7,767 nt of DNA. Source: CAYPZL01 sp964415045. GTDB taxonomy: Bacteria; Planctomycetota; Phycisphaerae; Sedimentisphaerales; Anaerobacaceae. The first letter of the stretch is position 1. Each line of letters opens with the position of its first letter. The DNA lies in the NCBI GenBank assembly GCA_964415045.1, contig CAYPZL010000230.1, positions 1-7,767 on the forward strand. Reading direction: 5' to 3'. The notes under the pieces were generated by a model. It was given only the letters and a program-made list of their open reading frames with translations, had not been told where the DNA came from and searched no databases. The translations under genes were made by a program, and so were the position numbers. Positions 1 to 6,754 of the stretch are shown here, piece after piece.

Positions 1-1984
1 GCACCTTGTCATAGACGCGGGCATCGTCGATCTGGCCGAGGAACGGGGCGTTGTGCCAGGGCGATTCGCCAATGCGGACGGGACCGGCAGCCGTATCGAT
101 GGGCTCGTCCAGCGAAGCCGCCGTAGCGTCGAGCTGGCCGTCCACGTAGAGCAGGGTGTCGAGGGCATCGGGGGTTCCGTCGTCTTCAAACGTCACGGCC
201 ACGTGATGCCAGCGGCCGTCGGCGATGTTTGTGATGCCGTAGTGGTATCCGCCGTTGACCTCCACACGCAGGCCGCCGGTGGCATCGGCGCGCATTCGCC
301 ACTTCTGCCCGGCCACGTTCTGGCCCCAGGACATGATGGTGCGGTTGGCCGTGGTGGTCTTGATCCAGGCGCAACAGGTACGCGGTGCGGCGCCGGTAAT
401 ACCGGGATAGTCCGCCGCTTCGACGTAGACGTCGTCGGCGAACGTCAGGGCGGTGCCTTGATACCCGTCGGTCCACTGGGCGTCGCCAGAGACGATGCCA
501 TGATGGCCATGGCCCGACCAGTCGACCGCAGTGGCTCCCATCGCTTCATCCAGCGTCCACCAGAGAGTGAGATTCGGGTCCGTAACCGCCACCTCGGGCA
601 CGGTCGTGAAACTCCAGACGTCGCCCTTTAGCGGTACGGTCCCGGCAAACTCGTCGACGCGCCAGTAGTAGGTCGTATCAGCGGCCAGCGGACCGGGATC
701 ATACGTCGCATCGGCGGTCATGAATCCGCCGGCTACCGCGTCGTTGACCTCATCGAAACTCTCGCCGAAATAGACCGTGTGGAACAGCGTCCCGATGCCA
801 ATCTCCCAACTCAGGTCCTGCTCCGTATGCACGAATTTGACCTCGTCAGCCGGGGTGGGATCCCACGCAATGGCCGGACGGACCCAGAAGCTCCAGACAT
901 TGCCCTTCCAGGGGCTCTCTGCGTTGGTGTCATTGACCTCATCGATTCGCCAGTAGTACGTTTGCCCAGGCGTCAGTGCTTCAGGCACGCCGACGAGCTG
1001 CGAGGTGTCCGTCGTGGAACCGACGAATAGATCCTGGCTTTCCCGCGTGGCGGCGCTGACTTCCTCGAAGCTCTCACCCAGGTAGACGTCGTGCGACACG
1101 GCAAAGTCGCCCGCTTTCCAGCCCAGGATCGCCGTGGTGGCCTCAAGCATGGTTCCGTCGCGCGGATCGGGGCCGAAGGCTAATGGATACCCCTCTCCGG
1201 CACCGAGCCCTACGTGGGTCTGGAGCCACTCGCACACTCCCTCAACCTGGGCGTCGGTCAATGCGGTGTTGTACACCACGACCTCGGCGACGTCGAAGTC
1301 TCCCGCGGGGCTGTAGCGCAGCTCCCCCACGTAGAAGTTGTCGCTGACGGTGGTGAAAGAGCTCCCCGTGGCGCTGAATGCCAGGCTGAGTGTGCCGGTC
1401 GTATTGAGCCACATGTTGATGTTGTCGGGGTCCATTCTCGCGGCGTAAATGACATATTCGCCCAGCGGAAGATCCTGGTTCTTACCGCTGACGTATCCGT
1501 TGTTTTTGCGAACGGTCAGATCGAAAGACATATCAAAACAGTCGGCCCTGTCGCCGTCGGTGTAGGCGCCGAAGCCGACAGCCCGTTGGTCGGTGCCCCC
1601 GGTGACATCCACTTTCACAACGGAGAAGATGGTCAAATGCGTCAGGCCTGCGCCGCCGTTGAGACCGGGGGTCTTGAGCAATTCTTTGTCCTGGGGATTG
1701 CAATGCACAGTGCTGAAGGGATGGGAAAACACGGCCAGGTTTTCGCCTGATGACAGCGTCGGCCCGGCGAAATCGACAACGTCGGCTCGAGCATCATTGC
1801 CTTTTCCGCTCAGATCGGTCCAGACCCAGGTCTGGGGGTCATAGTGGATTTCCGGTCTTCTGAGCCACAGGCAAAGGTCGTCTTTGATAGTCGCGTCATC
1901 AGGAGACAGCGACGCGGCGTGGATGCTGCCGGCGAGCGCCGCCGTTACCAGAAGACAAGTCCAAAAACACGATTTCTTACTCAT
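1..1984 (-). CDS. Secreted LamG/concanavalin-A-like multidomain protein, 3' end outside window
   Basis: This reading frame is open on the minus strand from ATG at 1984 to the left edge (661 residues), so its C-terminus is missing. AGGAGG (complement of 1992-1997) lies 7 nt before the ATG and fixes the start. Residues 1-23 form a Sec signal peptide (basic SKK, hydrophobic LLVTAALAG, cleavage near SIHA/A), so export is expected. Residues about 25-260 look like a concanavalin-A-like jelly roll ending in a typical strand (EVVVYNTAL, Y238). Two fibronectin-III-like modules follow, with Y(L/F)GESF(E/D)EV at 301 and 405 and YYWR(I/V)DE at 343 and 439. A second LamG domain starts near 472 (WW at 475-476), with WHHVAVTF at 592 and GQIDDARVYD at 650. 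Such proteins are usually surface or polymer-binding. No catalytic residues are visible and the ligand is unknown. A C-terminal sorting signal could lie beyond the window. Confidence 0.88.
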   Translation of the reverse strand, partial: MSKKSCFWTCLLVTAALAGSIHAASLSPDDATIKDDLCLWLRRPEIHYDPQTWVWTDLSGKGNDARADVVDFAGPTLSSGENLAVFSHPFSTVHCNPQDKELLKTPGLNGGAGLTHLTIFSVVKVDVTGGTDQRAVGFGAYTDGDRADCFDMSFDLTVRKNNGYVSGKNQDLPLGEYVIYAARMDPDNINMWLNTTGTLSLAFSATGSSFTTVSDNFYVGELRYSPAGDFDVAEVVVYNTALTDAQVEGVCEWLQTHVGLGAGEGYPLAFGPDPRDGTMLEATTAILGWKAGDFAVSHDVYLGESFEEVSAATRESQDLFVGSTTDTSQLVGVPEALTPGQTYYWRIDEVNDTNAESPWKGNVWSFWVRPAIAWDPTPADEVKFVHTEQDLSWEIGIGTLFHTVYFGESFDEVNDAVAGGFMTADATYDPGPLAADTTYYWRVDEFAGTVPLKGDVWSFTTVPEVAVTDPNLTLWWTLDEAMGATAVDWSGHGHHGIVSGDAQWTDGYQGTALTFADDVYVEAADYPGITGAAPRTCCAWIKTTTANRTIMSWGQNVAGQKWRMRADATGGLRVEVNGGYHYGITNIADGRWHHVAVTFEDDGTPDALDTLLYVDGQLDATAASLDEPIDTAAGPVRIGESPWHNAPFLGQIDDARVYDKV

Positions 1985-2038
1985 GATGCGTCCTCCTGCC
2001 AACGATGTGAAAGAACTTATGGACTATAGGCACAGGCC

Positions 2039-2055
2039 AAAACGAGGATCGTTTT
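2039..2055. repeat. Perfect inverted repeat, 7-bp arms, 3-bp spacer
   Basis: AAAACGA at 2039-2045 and TCGTTTT at 2049-2055 are exact reverse complements separated by GGA. The repeat lies about 55 nt upstream of the LamG start codon and abuts a second perfect inverted repeat. The TTTT end resembles a short terminator when read on either strand, but an operator or a leader hairpin fits the location better. Its function is not established. Confidence 0.6.
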
Positions 2056-2078
2056 CGCAAGTACGGGCTTGACTTGCG
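2056..2078. repeat. Perfect inverted repeat, 7-bp arms, 9-bp spacer
   Basis: CGCAAGT at 2056-2062 and ACTTGCG at 2072-2078 are exact reverse complements around a 9-bp spacer. It begins at the base after the neighbouring inverted repeat ends, so the two form a 40-bp tandem block upstream of the LamG gene. It could be a dimeric regulator site or a hairpin in the 5' leader. The sequence alone does not decide this. Confidence 0.55.
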
Positions 2079-2275
2079 CGATTACACACGTCTGCGTTCT
2101 TCTGTCGGGGGCGGAGGAACGCCCCGCAACATCCCCACACGATGGATCCCCATGTTTCCAACCTCCTCCGTCATTCAGTGTCGGCACATTGCTTCTTATC
2201 TCTCATCGTCCGCTGCGGCCGTGACGAGAACGCGAACCTGATCCAGGGCCGAACGGGCGGACAACCTCAGGTCCA

Positions 2276-2295
2276 CAGTCAATCGATTCTGACTG
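2276..2295. repeat. Small inverted repeat upstream of tdh
   Basis: CAGTCA (2276-2281) and TGACTG (2290-2295) are perfect 6-bp arms around an 8-nt spacer. The element lies about 185 nt upstream of the tdh start and overlaps an internal AATCGATT palindrome (2281-2288). A regulator binding site is possible. Six-base arms can arise by chance in this length of sequence. Confidence 0.35.
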
Positions 2296-2390
2296 CACAG
2301 AATACTATCCTACTCTATTGTCGGTTTGGACTCAAGACGTCGGGCGGTTTGTTCTGGAAAGGTGGTTGTTGGCGTCGTAGTATAGCGGCG

Positions 2391-2413
2391 AGGCTGGGCG
2401 TGTGCGCCAGCCT
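2391..2413 (+). repeat. Hairpin-forming repeat in the tdh 5' leader region
   Basis: AGGCTGG (2391-2397) pairs with CCAGCCT (2407-2413) across a 9-nt loop, about 65 nt before the tdh ATG. No T-run follows, so it is not a standard intrinsic terminator. If transcription starts upstream, it would be a stable stem in the leader RNA. Confidence 0.35.
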
Positions 2414-2478
2414 TGACCGCATACAGGAGCCGGGGCTCGGACGGTCTTTTCGGACGAAATGAGAAGGATGATTAGGAT

Positions 2479-3507
2479 ATGAAGGCGCTCGTCAAGCGAA
2501 GTGCGGAAGTGGGGTTGTGGCTGGAAGATGTTCCCGTTCCCCAAATCGGCATCAACGATGTTCTGATCCAGGTCCTGAAGACCTCGATCTGCGGCACGGA
2601 CGTTCACATCTATAACTGGGACGCCTGGGCCCAGAAAACGATCCAGGTGCCGATGGTGGTGGGGCACGAGTTCGTCGGGCGGATCGTTGAGATCGGCAGC
2701 AACGTGCATGACTTCAAGGTCGGCGACCTGGTCAGTGCCGAGGGGCACGTCGTGTGCGGCCACTGCCGCAATTGCCTGGCGGGCCGGCGGCACCTGTGCA
2801 ACGCGCCCAAGGGGATCGGCGTCAACCGGGACGGCGCCTATGCCGAGTACATCGCCGTGCCGGTGACGAATATCTGGTACTGTGACACGTCCATCCCGAC
2901 GGATGTGCTGAGCTGCTTCGATCCGCTGGGCAACGCCGGTCATACCGCCTTGAGCTTCGGCCTGGTAGGAGAGGACGTTTTGATCACGGGGGCCGGTCCG
3001 ATCGGTTGCATGGCTGCGGGGATCGCCCAAAAGGTGGGGGCCCGACACGTCGTCGTGACGGATTTGAATTCGTATCGGTTGAAGCTTGCCGAGAAGATGG
3101 GCGCCACGTTGACGGTCAACGTTGGCGAAGGGACCGTCGCCGACGCGCAAAAACAGCTCGGCATGAAGGAGGGTTTCGACGTCGGCATGGAAATGTCGGG
3201 CAGTCCGCAGGCCTTGCGTGAGATGATCGGCAACATGGCCCACGGCGGCAAGATCGCGCTGCTCGGTATCCTGCCCCGCACGGAGATCGACTGGGATTTC
3301 GTGGTCTTCAACGGGTTGACCATCAAGGGCGTTTACGGCCGGGAAATGTACGAGACCTGGTACAAGGTCACCATGCTGATCCAGGGCGGGCTGGATATCA
3401 CGCCGCTCATTACACACCGTTTCCACTATACGGAGTTCGAGAAAGGCTTTGAAGCCATGCGGTCGGGCAATTCCGGCAAAGTCGTCTTGACGTGGAGCGA
3501 TTCCTGA
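2479..3507 (+). CDS. tdh: L-threonine 3-dehydrogenase
   Basis: A zinc-dependent, NAD-linked cytosolic enzyme of the medium-chain dehydrogenase family (EC 1.1.1.103). It oxidises L-threonine to 2-amino-3-ketobutyrate. Its 342 residues match the usual length of about 341, and the sequence is close to E. coli TDH throughout. Visible residues are C38, T40, H43, H63 and E64 at the catalytic zinc site; H90; C93, C96, C99 and C107 for the structural zinc; the Rossmann motif GAGPIG at 171-176; and D195 at the end of the second strand, as expected for NAD. The segments YGREMYETWYK and THRF near the C-terminus are TDH hallmarks and argue against sorbitol or alcohol dehydrogenases. GAGAAGGA (2461-2468) lies 10 nt before the ATG. 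The next gene encodes KBL, the partner enzyme that removes the unstable product, which supports the assignment. Confidence 0.97.
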   Translation: MKALVKRSAEVGLWLEDVPVPQIGINDVLIQVLKTSICGTDVHIYNWDAWAQKTIQVPMVVGHEFVGRIVEIGSNVHDFKVGDLVSAEGHVVCGHCRNCLAGRRHLCNAPKGIGVNRDGAYAEYIAVPVTNIWYCDTSIPTDVLSCFDPLGNAGHTALSFGLVGEDVLITGAGPIGCMAAGIAQKVGARHVVVTDLNSYRLKLAEKMGATLTVNVGEGTVADAQKQLGMKEGFDVGMEMSGSPQALREMIGNMAHGGKIALLGILPRTEIDWDFVVFNGLTIKGVYGREMYETWYKVTMLIQGGLDITPLITHRFHYTEFEKGFEAMRSGNSGKVVLTWSDS

Positions 3508-3515
3508 GAGAAGGT

Positions 3516-3533
3516 GGTGGGCCAAGCCCCACC
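3516..3533 (+). repeat. Intercistronic hairpin between tdh and kbl
   Basis: GGTGGG (3516-3521) can pair with CCCACC (3528-3533) over a 6-nt loop just after the tdh stop codon. No T-run follows and kbl has its own ribosome binding site downstream, so it is more likely an RNA-processing or stability stem than a terminator. It may have no role. Confidence 0.35.
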
Positions 3534-3576
3534 CCACGGCTCCCATCCAACTTTGTGAGATCAGGAGAACAAACGC

Positions 3577-4773
3577 ATGTACGGAAATATGAAAGCGCAT
3601 TTGTCGGGGCAGTTGGCCGAGATCGACCAGGCCGGCCTGACCAAGCCCGAGCGGGTCATCACGAGTCCGCAGAGCAACCGGATCGAAACCACGGGGGGAA
3701 AGTCGGTGCTCAACATGTGCGCCAACAACTACCTGGGTCTGGCCAACCATCCGGAGGTGATCCGGGCGGCCCGCGAGAGCTACGATAGGTGGGGTTTCGG
3801 CCTGTCCTCCGTGCGGTTCATCTGCGGGACGCAGCAGATTCACAAGGACCTTGAAGCGGCCGTCACCGAGTTCCTCGGCACCGAGGACACGATCATCTAT
3901 GCCTCGTGTTTCGACGCCAACGGGGGGCTGTTCGAGACGCTTCTGGGGCCGGAAGACGCCATTATCAGCGACCAGTTGAACCACGCCAGCATCATTGACG
4001 GCGTACGGCTCTGCAAGGCCCAGCGACTGCGGTTCAACAACAGTGACATGAAAGACCTGGAGACCAGGCTCAAGGAAGCGCAGACCGCACGGTTCCGCCT
4101 GATTGCGACCGACGGCGTGTTCTCCATGGACGGGTACGTCGCGCGGCTGGACGAGATTTGCGACCTGGCGGACAAGTATGACGCCCTGGTGATGATCGAC
4201 GATTGTCATGCGACCGGCGTGATCGGAAAGACGGGACGGGGCACGCCGGAGTATCGCGGGGTGATCGGACGCGTGGATGCGATTACGGGCACGTTTGGCA
4301 AGGCGCTGGGTGGAGCGAGCGGCGGTTTCACTTCCGGCCGCAAAGAGATCGTCGAGATGCTGCGCCAGCGCAGCCGGCCTTATCTGTTTTCCAATACGCT
4401 GGCGCCCGCGATTGCGTGCGGTTCGTTGCGGGCCCTGCAACTGTTGACGGAATCGACGCAGCTTGTGGACCGCCTGCGTGACAACACGGCCTATTTCCGG
4501 CAGCGCATCTCCGAAACCGGCCTCGAGGTCTTGCCGGGAGACCATCCGATTACGCCCGTGATGTTGGGCGATGCCGCCCTGGCCCAGGAAATGGCGCGCC
4601 GCCTGCTGGACAAGGGCGTCTATGTGATCGGCTTTTCGTATCCGGTGGTGCCCAAGGGACAGGCTCGAATCCGCACGCAGGTTTCGGCGGCGCATACGCG
4701 GGAAGACCTGGATTTCGCCGTCGAGAAGTTCGCCGAAGTAGCCCGGGAGCTGGGGCTGGTCTCGCCTTCGTAG
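3577..4773 (+). CDS. kbl: Glycine C-acetyltransferase (2-amino-3-ketobutyrate CoA ligase)
   Basis: A PLP-dependent enzyme of the alpha-oxoamine synthase group (EC 2.3.1.29). It cleaves 2-amino-3-ketobutyrate with CoA to glycine and acetyl-CoA, and is probably cytosolic. The 398 residues equal the typical KBL length. Visible features are the N-terminal MCANNYLGLANHP segment; RFICGTQQIHK; H136 in DQLNHASIIDG, which stacks on the cofactor; D208 and H211 in IDDCHATG, which contact PLP; and the Schiff-base lysine K242 in TFGKALGGASGG. TRFICGT/SVRFICGT-type wording and the tdh neighbour favour KBL over the related BioF, HemA or serine palmitoyltransferase enzymes. AGGAG (3563-3567) is 9 nt before the ATG. 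The gap after tdh is only 69 nt, so one transcript is likely. No key residue is missing. Confidence 0.96.
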   Translation: MYGNMKAHLSGQLAEIDQAGLTKPERVITSPQSNRIETTGGKSVLNMCANNYLGLANHPEVIRAARESYDRWGFGLSSVRFICGTQQIHKDLEAAVTEFLGTEDTIIYASCFDANGGLFETLLGPEDAIISDQLNHASIIDGVRLCKAQRLRFNNSDMKDLETRLKEAQTARFRLIATDGVFSMDGYVARLDEICDLADKYDALVMIDDCHATGVIGKTGRGTPEYRGVIGRVDAITGTFGKALGGASGGFTSGRKEIVEMLRQRSRPYLFSNTLAPAIACGSLRALQLLTESTQLVDRLRDNTAYFRQRISETGLEVLPGDHPITPVMLGDAALAQEMARRLLDKGVYVIGFSYPVVPKGQARIRTQVSAAHTREDLDFAVEKFAEVARELGLVSPS

Positions 4774-4815
4774 CGTGTCCCGGCAGCCCTGTTGGATCAG
4801 CAACGGGCGTGAGAG

Positions 4816-5394
4816 ATGACCGAGAAGCTCCGCACACTCGAACACAGGATGGTCGATCCGGTCGCGGCGAAGCTGGCGCCGTACGTCTCGGCGAACGTCG
4901 TATCGGCGCTGTCGCTTCTGGCGGCGCTGGCGGCCGGGATCGCATTCTGGCAGGGCAGGCCCGTCACCGGCGCGCTTCTGATTCTGGCCAACGGTTTCCT
5001 GGACATGCTGGACGGGTGCATCGCCCGCGCCCGCGGGACCGCCGGGCCCTTCGGGTCGTTCGTTGACAAGATCATCGACAAGTACGCGGACCTGATCTTC
5101 CTGCTCGGGATGCTTCTGGGCGGGCTGGCCCATCCGGTGCCGGCCGTCACGGCCATGGTCGGCATTCCGCTGGCCACGTACATCAACGCAGCCGTCGAGA
5201 GTCTCACAAAAGGGCAGGTCAAATTCCAGGAGAAATTCTCTCTGCGGTTCGTGAGAATCGTCATCCTGGTGATAGGGGGCCTCGTTCGGCGGACCCGCAT
5301 CGCCGTCTGGCTGGTCGCGGCCGTCGTGGTCTACGCCGTCGCCGCCCGCATGATCCACAATCTGATCTATCTGCGGCGAGGCTCGAAAGAATAG
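4816..5394 (+). CDS. CDP-alcohol phosphatidyltransferase family membrane protein
   Basis: An integral membrane enzyme of 192 residues that transfers a phosphatidyl-type group from a CDP-linked lipid to an alcohol. The full family signature is present: D63, D66, G67, A70, R71, then after eight residues G80, D84 and D88. These aspartates bind the metal and the CDP group. Hydrophobic stretches at about 27-46, 50-64, 93-108, 109-127, 144-157 and 162-184 suggest six membrane helices. The acceptor (glycerol phosphate, inositol phosphate or another alcohol) cannot be read from the sequence. The short length and N-terminal style recall small archaetidylinositol-phosphate-synthase-like members, but I would not name it. 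The start lies 42 nt after kbl, with only a weak GAGAG ribosome site, so co-transcription with tdh-kbl is likely. I see no metabolic link between lipid head-group transfer and threonine breakdown. Confidence 0.9.
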   Translation: MTEKLRTLEHRMVDPVAAKLAPYVSANVVSALSLLAALAAGIAFWQGRPVTGALLILANGFLDMLDGCIARARGTAGPFGSFVDKIIDKYADLIFLLGMLLGGLAHPVPAVTAMVGIPLATYINAAVESLTKGQVKFQEKFSLRFVRIVILVIGGLVRRTRIAVWLVAAVVVYAVAARMIHNLIYLRRGSKE

Positions 5395-5571
5395 GTTGCG
5401 GTGTGTTTCTCTCGGTCCAATCGCGGCGATTGACTCAGAGTGGCGGGGGTCTGCGGAGGTCGCGAAATCGAGATTCTCGGGGAAATCTCGGTTGAACATA
5501 TTGGTCCTGCCGTGCAGAATGGCCGCGTTGAACGTTCGGTACACCAGTCACGTGATGAAGGGGCAATGTCC
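5395..5571 (+). promoter_or_regulatory. Gap before the DUF3326 gene, with hairpins and a weak promoter candidate
   Basis: This 177-nt gap probably separates two transcription units. CAATCG/CGATTG (5418-5423 and 5427-5432) is a tight 6-bp stem shortly after the phosphatidyltransferase stop, but no T-run follows. CGAGATT/AATCTCG (5469-5475 and 5484-5490) is a 7-bp inverted repeat. A weak sigma-70-like pair follows: TTGAAC at 5492-5497, a 17-bp spacer, and CAGAAT at 5515-5520, about 50 nt before the chosen start. Each hexamer matches consensus at four of six positions, so this is only a candidate. Confidence 0.3.
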
Positions 5572-6663
5572 ATGAATATCGTACTTATCATTCCCACCGG
5601 AATCGGATGTGAGATCGGAGGGCACGCGGGAGATGCCAATCCGGTTGCCAAGCTCATGGGGGCCTGCTGCGACAACCTGATCCTGCATCCCAACGTGGTG
5701 AACTCGTCTGATGTGAACGAAATGCCGGAAAATAGCTGGTATGTCGAGGGTAGCTGTCTGAACCGGTTTCTCAGAGGTGAGATTTATCTGGACCGGCCCC
5801 GCCTCAACAAGATTCTCATCGCCGTCAATAAGGCCGATTGGCAGTCGATCAACGCGGTCTCCGGCGCCAGAGCGACGATCGGCTCGAACGTCGAAATCGT
5901 CGAGCTGGAAAAGCCGCTGGCATTGATCGCACAGATGAAGAATGGACTGGCCACCGGGGAAGTGCTCAATTGGGAGCCGCTCGTCGAGCAGGTGAAGCAG
6001 TATGAGTTCGACGCCCTGGGAATCGCCACGCCGATCACAGTCGATGAAGCGACGCTGAGGAAGTACTTTGAAGTTGGCGGCGTCAATCCGGTCGGCGGTG
6101 TCGAAGCCGTGGCGTCCAAGCTGATCTCATCGGCTCTCAACAAGCCCGTGGCGCACGGGCCCGTCGATTACGCGATACCGGGATTTCATGAGATCGTGGA
6201 TCCCCGAAAGGCCATAGAAATCGTCACCCTGAACTTCATCCACTGCCTGCTGAAGGGGCTTAACAAGGCGCCGAGGCTCAGCAATACCAAGAAGAACGGA
6301 TCGCTCGGTGTCGAGGACGTCGATGTCCTGATCAGCCCCATGGGCTGTCTCGGGGAGCCTCACGAAGCCTGTCTGGAGCGGGGGATTCCCATCGTGGTGG
6401 TACGAGAGAACAAGTCGGTCCTGCACGAATATGAGGACGGCGATGAGCGATTCATCTTCGTGGAGAATTACCTGGAGGCGGCCGGTCTGATGATGGCGAT
6501 GAAAGCGGGGATTGCCCCCTCGTCCGTTCGCAGACCGCTGGGGCCGACAAGCGTTCTTTCCGCAGGGATTGATGGATCGCAGGCGAACGCAAGGCCGGCA
6601 GAAGACAAGGGAGAGCGACGATATGAGACCCCGGTTGAGATTCCTGAGCGACGAACTGATTGA
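5572..6663 (+). CDS. DUF3326 domain-containing protein of unknown function
   Basis: I recognise this 363-residue protein as a DUF3326 member, a family without an assigned function as far as I know. Strong blocks are PTGIGCEIGGHAGDANPVAK (8-27), HPNVVNSSDVNEMPEN followed by YVEGS (39-61), VDYAIPGFHEIVDPR (from 198) and SPMGCLGEPHEACLERGIP (255-273) followed by IVVVREN. The glycine-rich start and the late hydrophobic VVV strand suggest alternating alpha/beta folding, but no known catalytic motif is evident. There is no signal peptide, so it is probably cytosolic. GAAGGGG (5557-5563) sits 8 nt before ATG 5572; ATG 5566 is possible but too close to it. The frame is open further upstream to 5440, but those residues lack family character. 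The tail after about residue 320 is low in conserved features, and its last 41 nt overlap the MttB-like stump. Confidence 0.85.
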   Translation: MNIVLIIPTGIGCEIGGHAGDANPVAKLMGACCDNLILHPNVVNSSDVNEMPENSWYVEGSCLNRFLRGEIYLDRPRLNKILIAVNKADWQSINAVSGARATIGSNVEIVELEKPLALIAQMKNGLATGEVLNWEPLVEQVKQYEFDALGIATPITVDEATLRKYFEVGGVNPVGGVEAVASKLISSALNKPVAHGPVDYAIPGFHEIVDPRKAIEIVTLNFIHCLLKGLNKAPRLSNTKKNGSLGVEDVDVLISPMGCLGEPHEACLERGIPIVVVRENKSVLHEYEDGDERFIFVENYLEAAGLMMAMKAGIAPSSVRRPLGPTSVLSAGIDGSQANARPAEDKGERRYETPVEIPERRTD

Positions 6664-6754
6664 GCGGATCCTCGACGAGGCGTACAAACTGCTTGAGACC
6701 CGGGGCGTGACGCTATGTCACGACTCGTTGCCGGTGCGTTCACGATCCCCGTGA
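6623..6754 (+). pseudogene. Truncated N-terminus of an MttB-family methyltransferase gene
   Basis: This is a 43-residue frame starting at ATG 6623, with AAGGGAG (6607-6613) 9 nt upstream, an excellent ribosome site. Residues 1-30 (arginine-rich MRPRLRFL, then LSDELIERILDEAYKLLE, then TRGVTL) read like the conserved N-terminal helix of trimethylamine-methyltransferase family proteins, which normally have a pattern of the form LSxEEIERIHxAxxEILExxGV and run to about 480-500 residues. After HDS the sequence becomes PVRSRSP and stops, and a different gene family begins about 100 nt later. The bulk of the barrel domain is absent from this window. The simplest reading is deletion or rearrangement of a former full gene co-translated with DUF3326. 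A genuine small protein is a less likely alternative. The family call rests on about 30 residues. Confidence 0.6.

Larger units (their letters stand above)
1985..2478. other. Divergent intergenic region between the LamG gene and tdh
   Basis: About 490 bp separate the LamG start from the tdh start, and I find no credible gene here. The one notable plus-strand frame (2142-2462) has no recognisable domain, no good ribosome binding site and an unconvincing composition. The region must hold promoters for both flanking genes. The best minus-strand -10 candidate is TATAGT (complement of 2023-2028), but no matching -35 sits at normal spacing. No strong sigma-70 pair is evident before tdh. Structured elements include the tandem inverted repeats at 2039-2078, CAGTCA/TGACTG at 2276-2295, and AGGCTGG/CCAGCCT at 2391-2413. 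None is followed by a long T-run and none matches a riboswitch I recognise. Confidence 0.6.

Noticed and set aside
53..1750. Plus-strand frames across the left third (such as 53-631 and 1214-1750)
   Set aside because: They are shadows of the minus-strand LamG gene, which has a signal peptide, a ribosome site and recognisable domains over the whole stretch.
2142..2462. A 106-residue plus-strand frame in the intergenic region
   Set aside because: It has no recognisable motif, no good ribosome site and an odd Cys/Arg-rich composition, so it is more likely a chance frame in leader DNA.
1985..2478. A tRNA, CRISPR array or mobile-element end in the large gap
   Set aside because: I found no cloverleaf, regularly spaced direct repeats, transposase fragment or terminal inverted repeats with target duplication.
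3516..3533. The hairpin after tdh as an intrinsic terminator
   Set aside because: No T-run follows, and kbl, the obligate pathway partner, lies immediately downstream with its own ribosome site.
2332..5544. A 1070-codon minus-strand open frame antisense to tdh, kbl and the phosphatidyltransferase
   Set aside because: The product is a low-complexity Arg/Asp/His/Gln-rich string with no domain, and the opposite strand encodes three clearly recognised enzymes. Codon bias in GC-rich genes often leaves an antisense frame free of stops.
5440..5571. A 44-residue N-terminal extension of the DUF3326 protein
   Set aside because: The extension lacks family similarity and has no proper ribosome site, whereas ATG 5572 has a purine-rich site at good spacing and begins directly with the conserved block.
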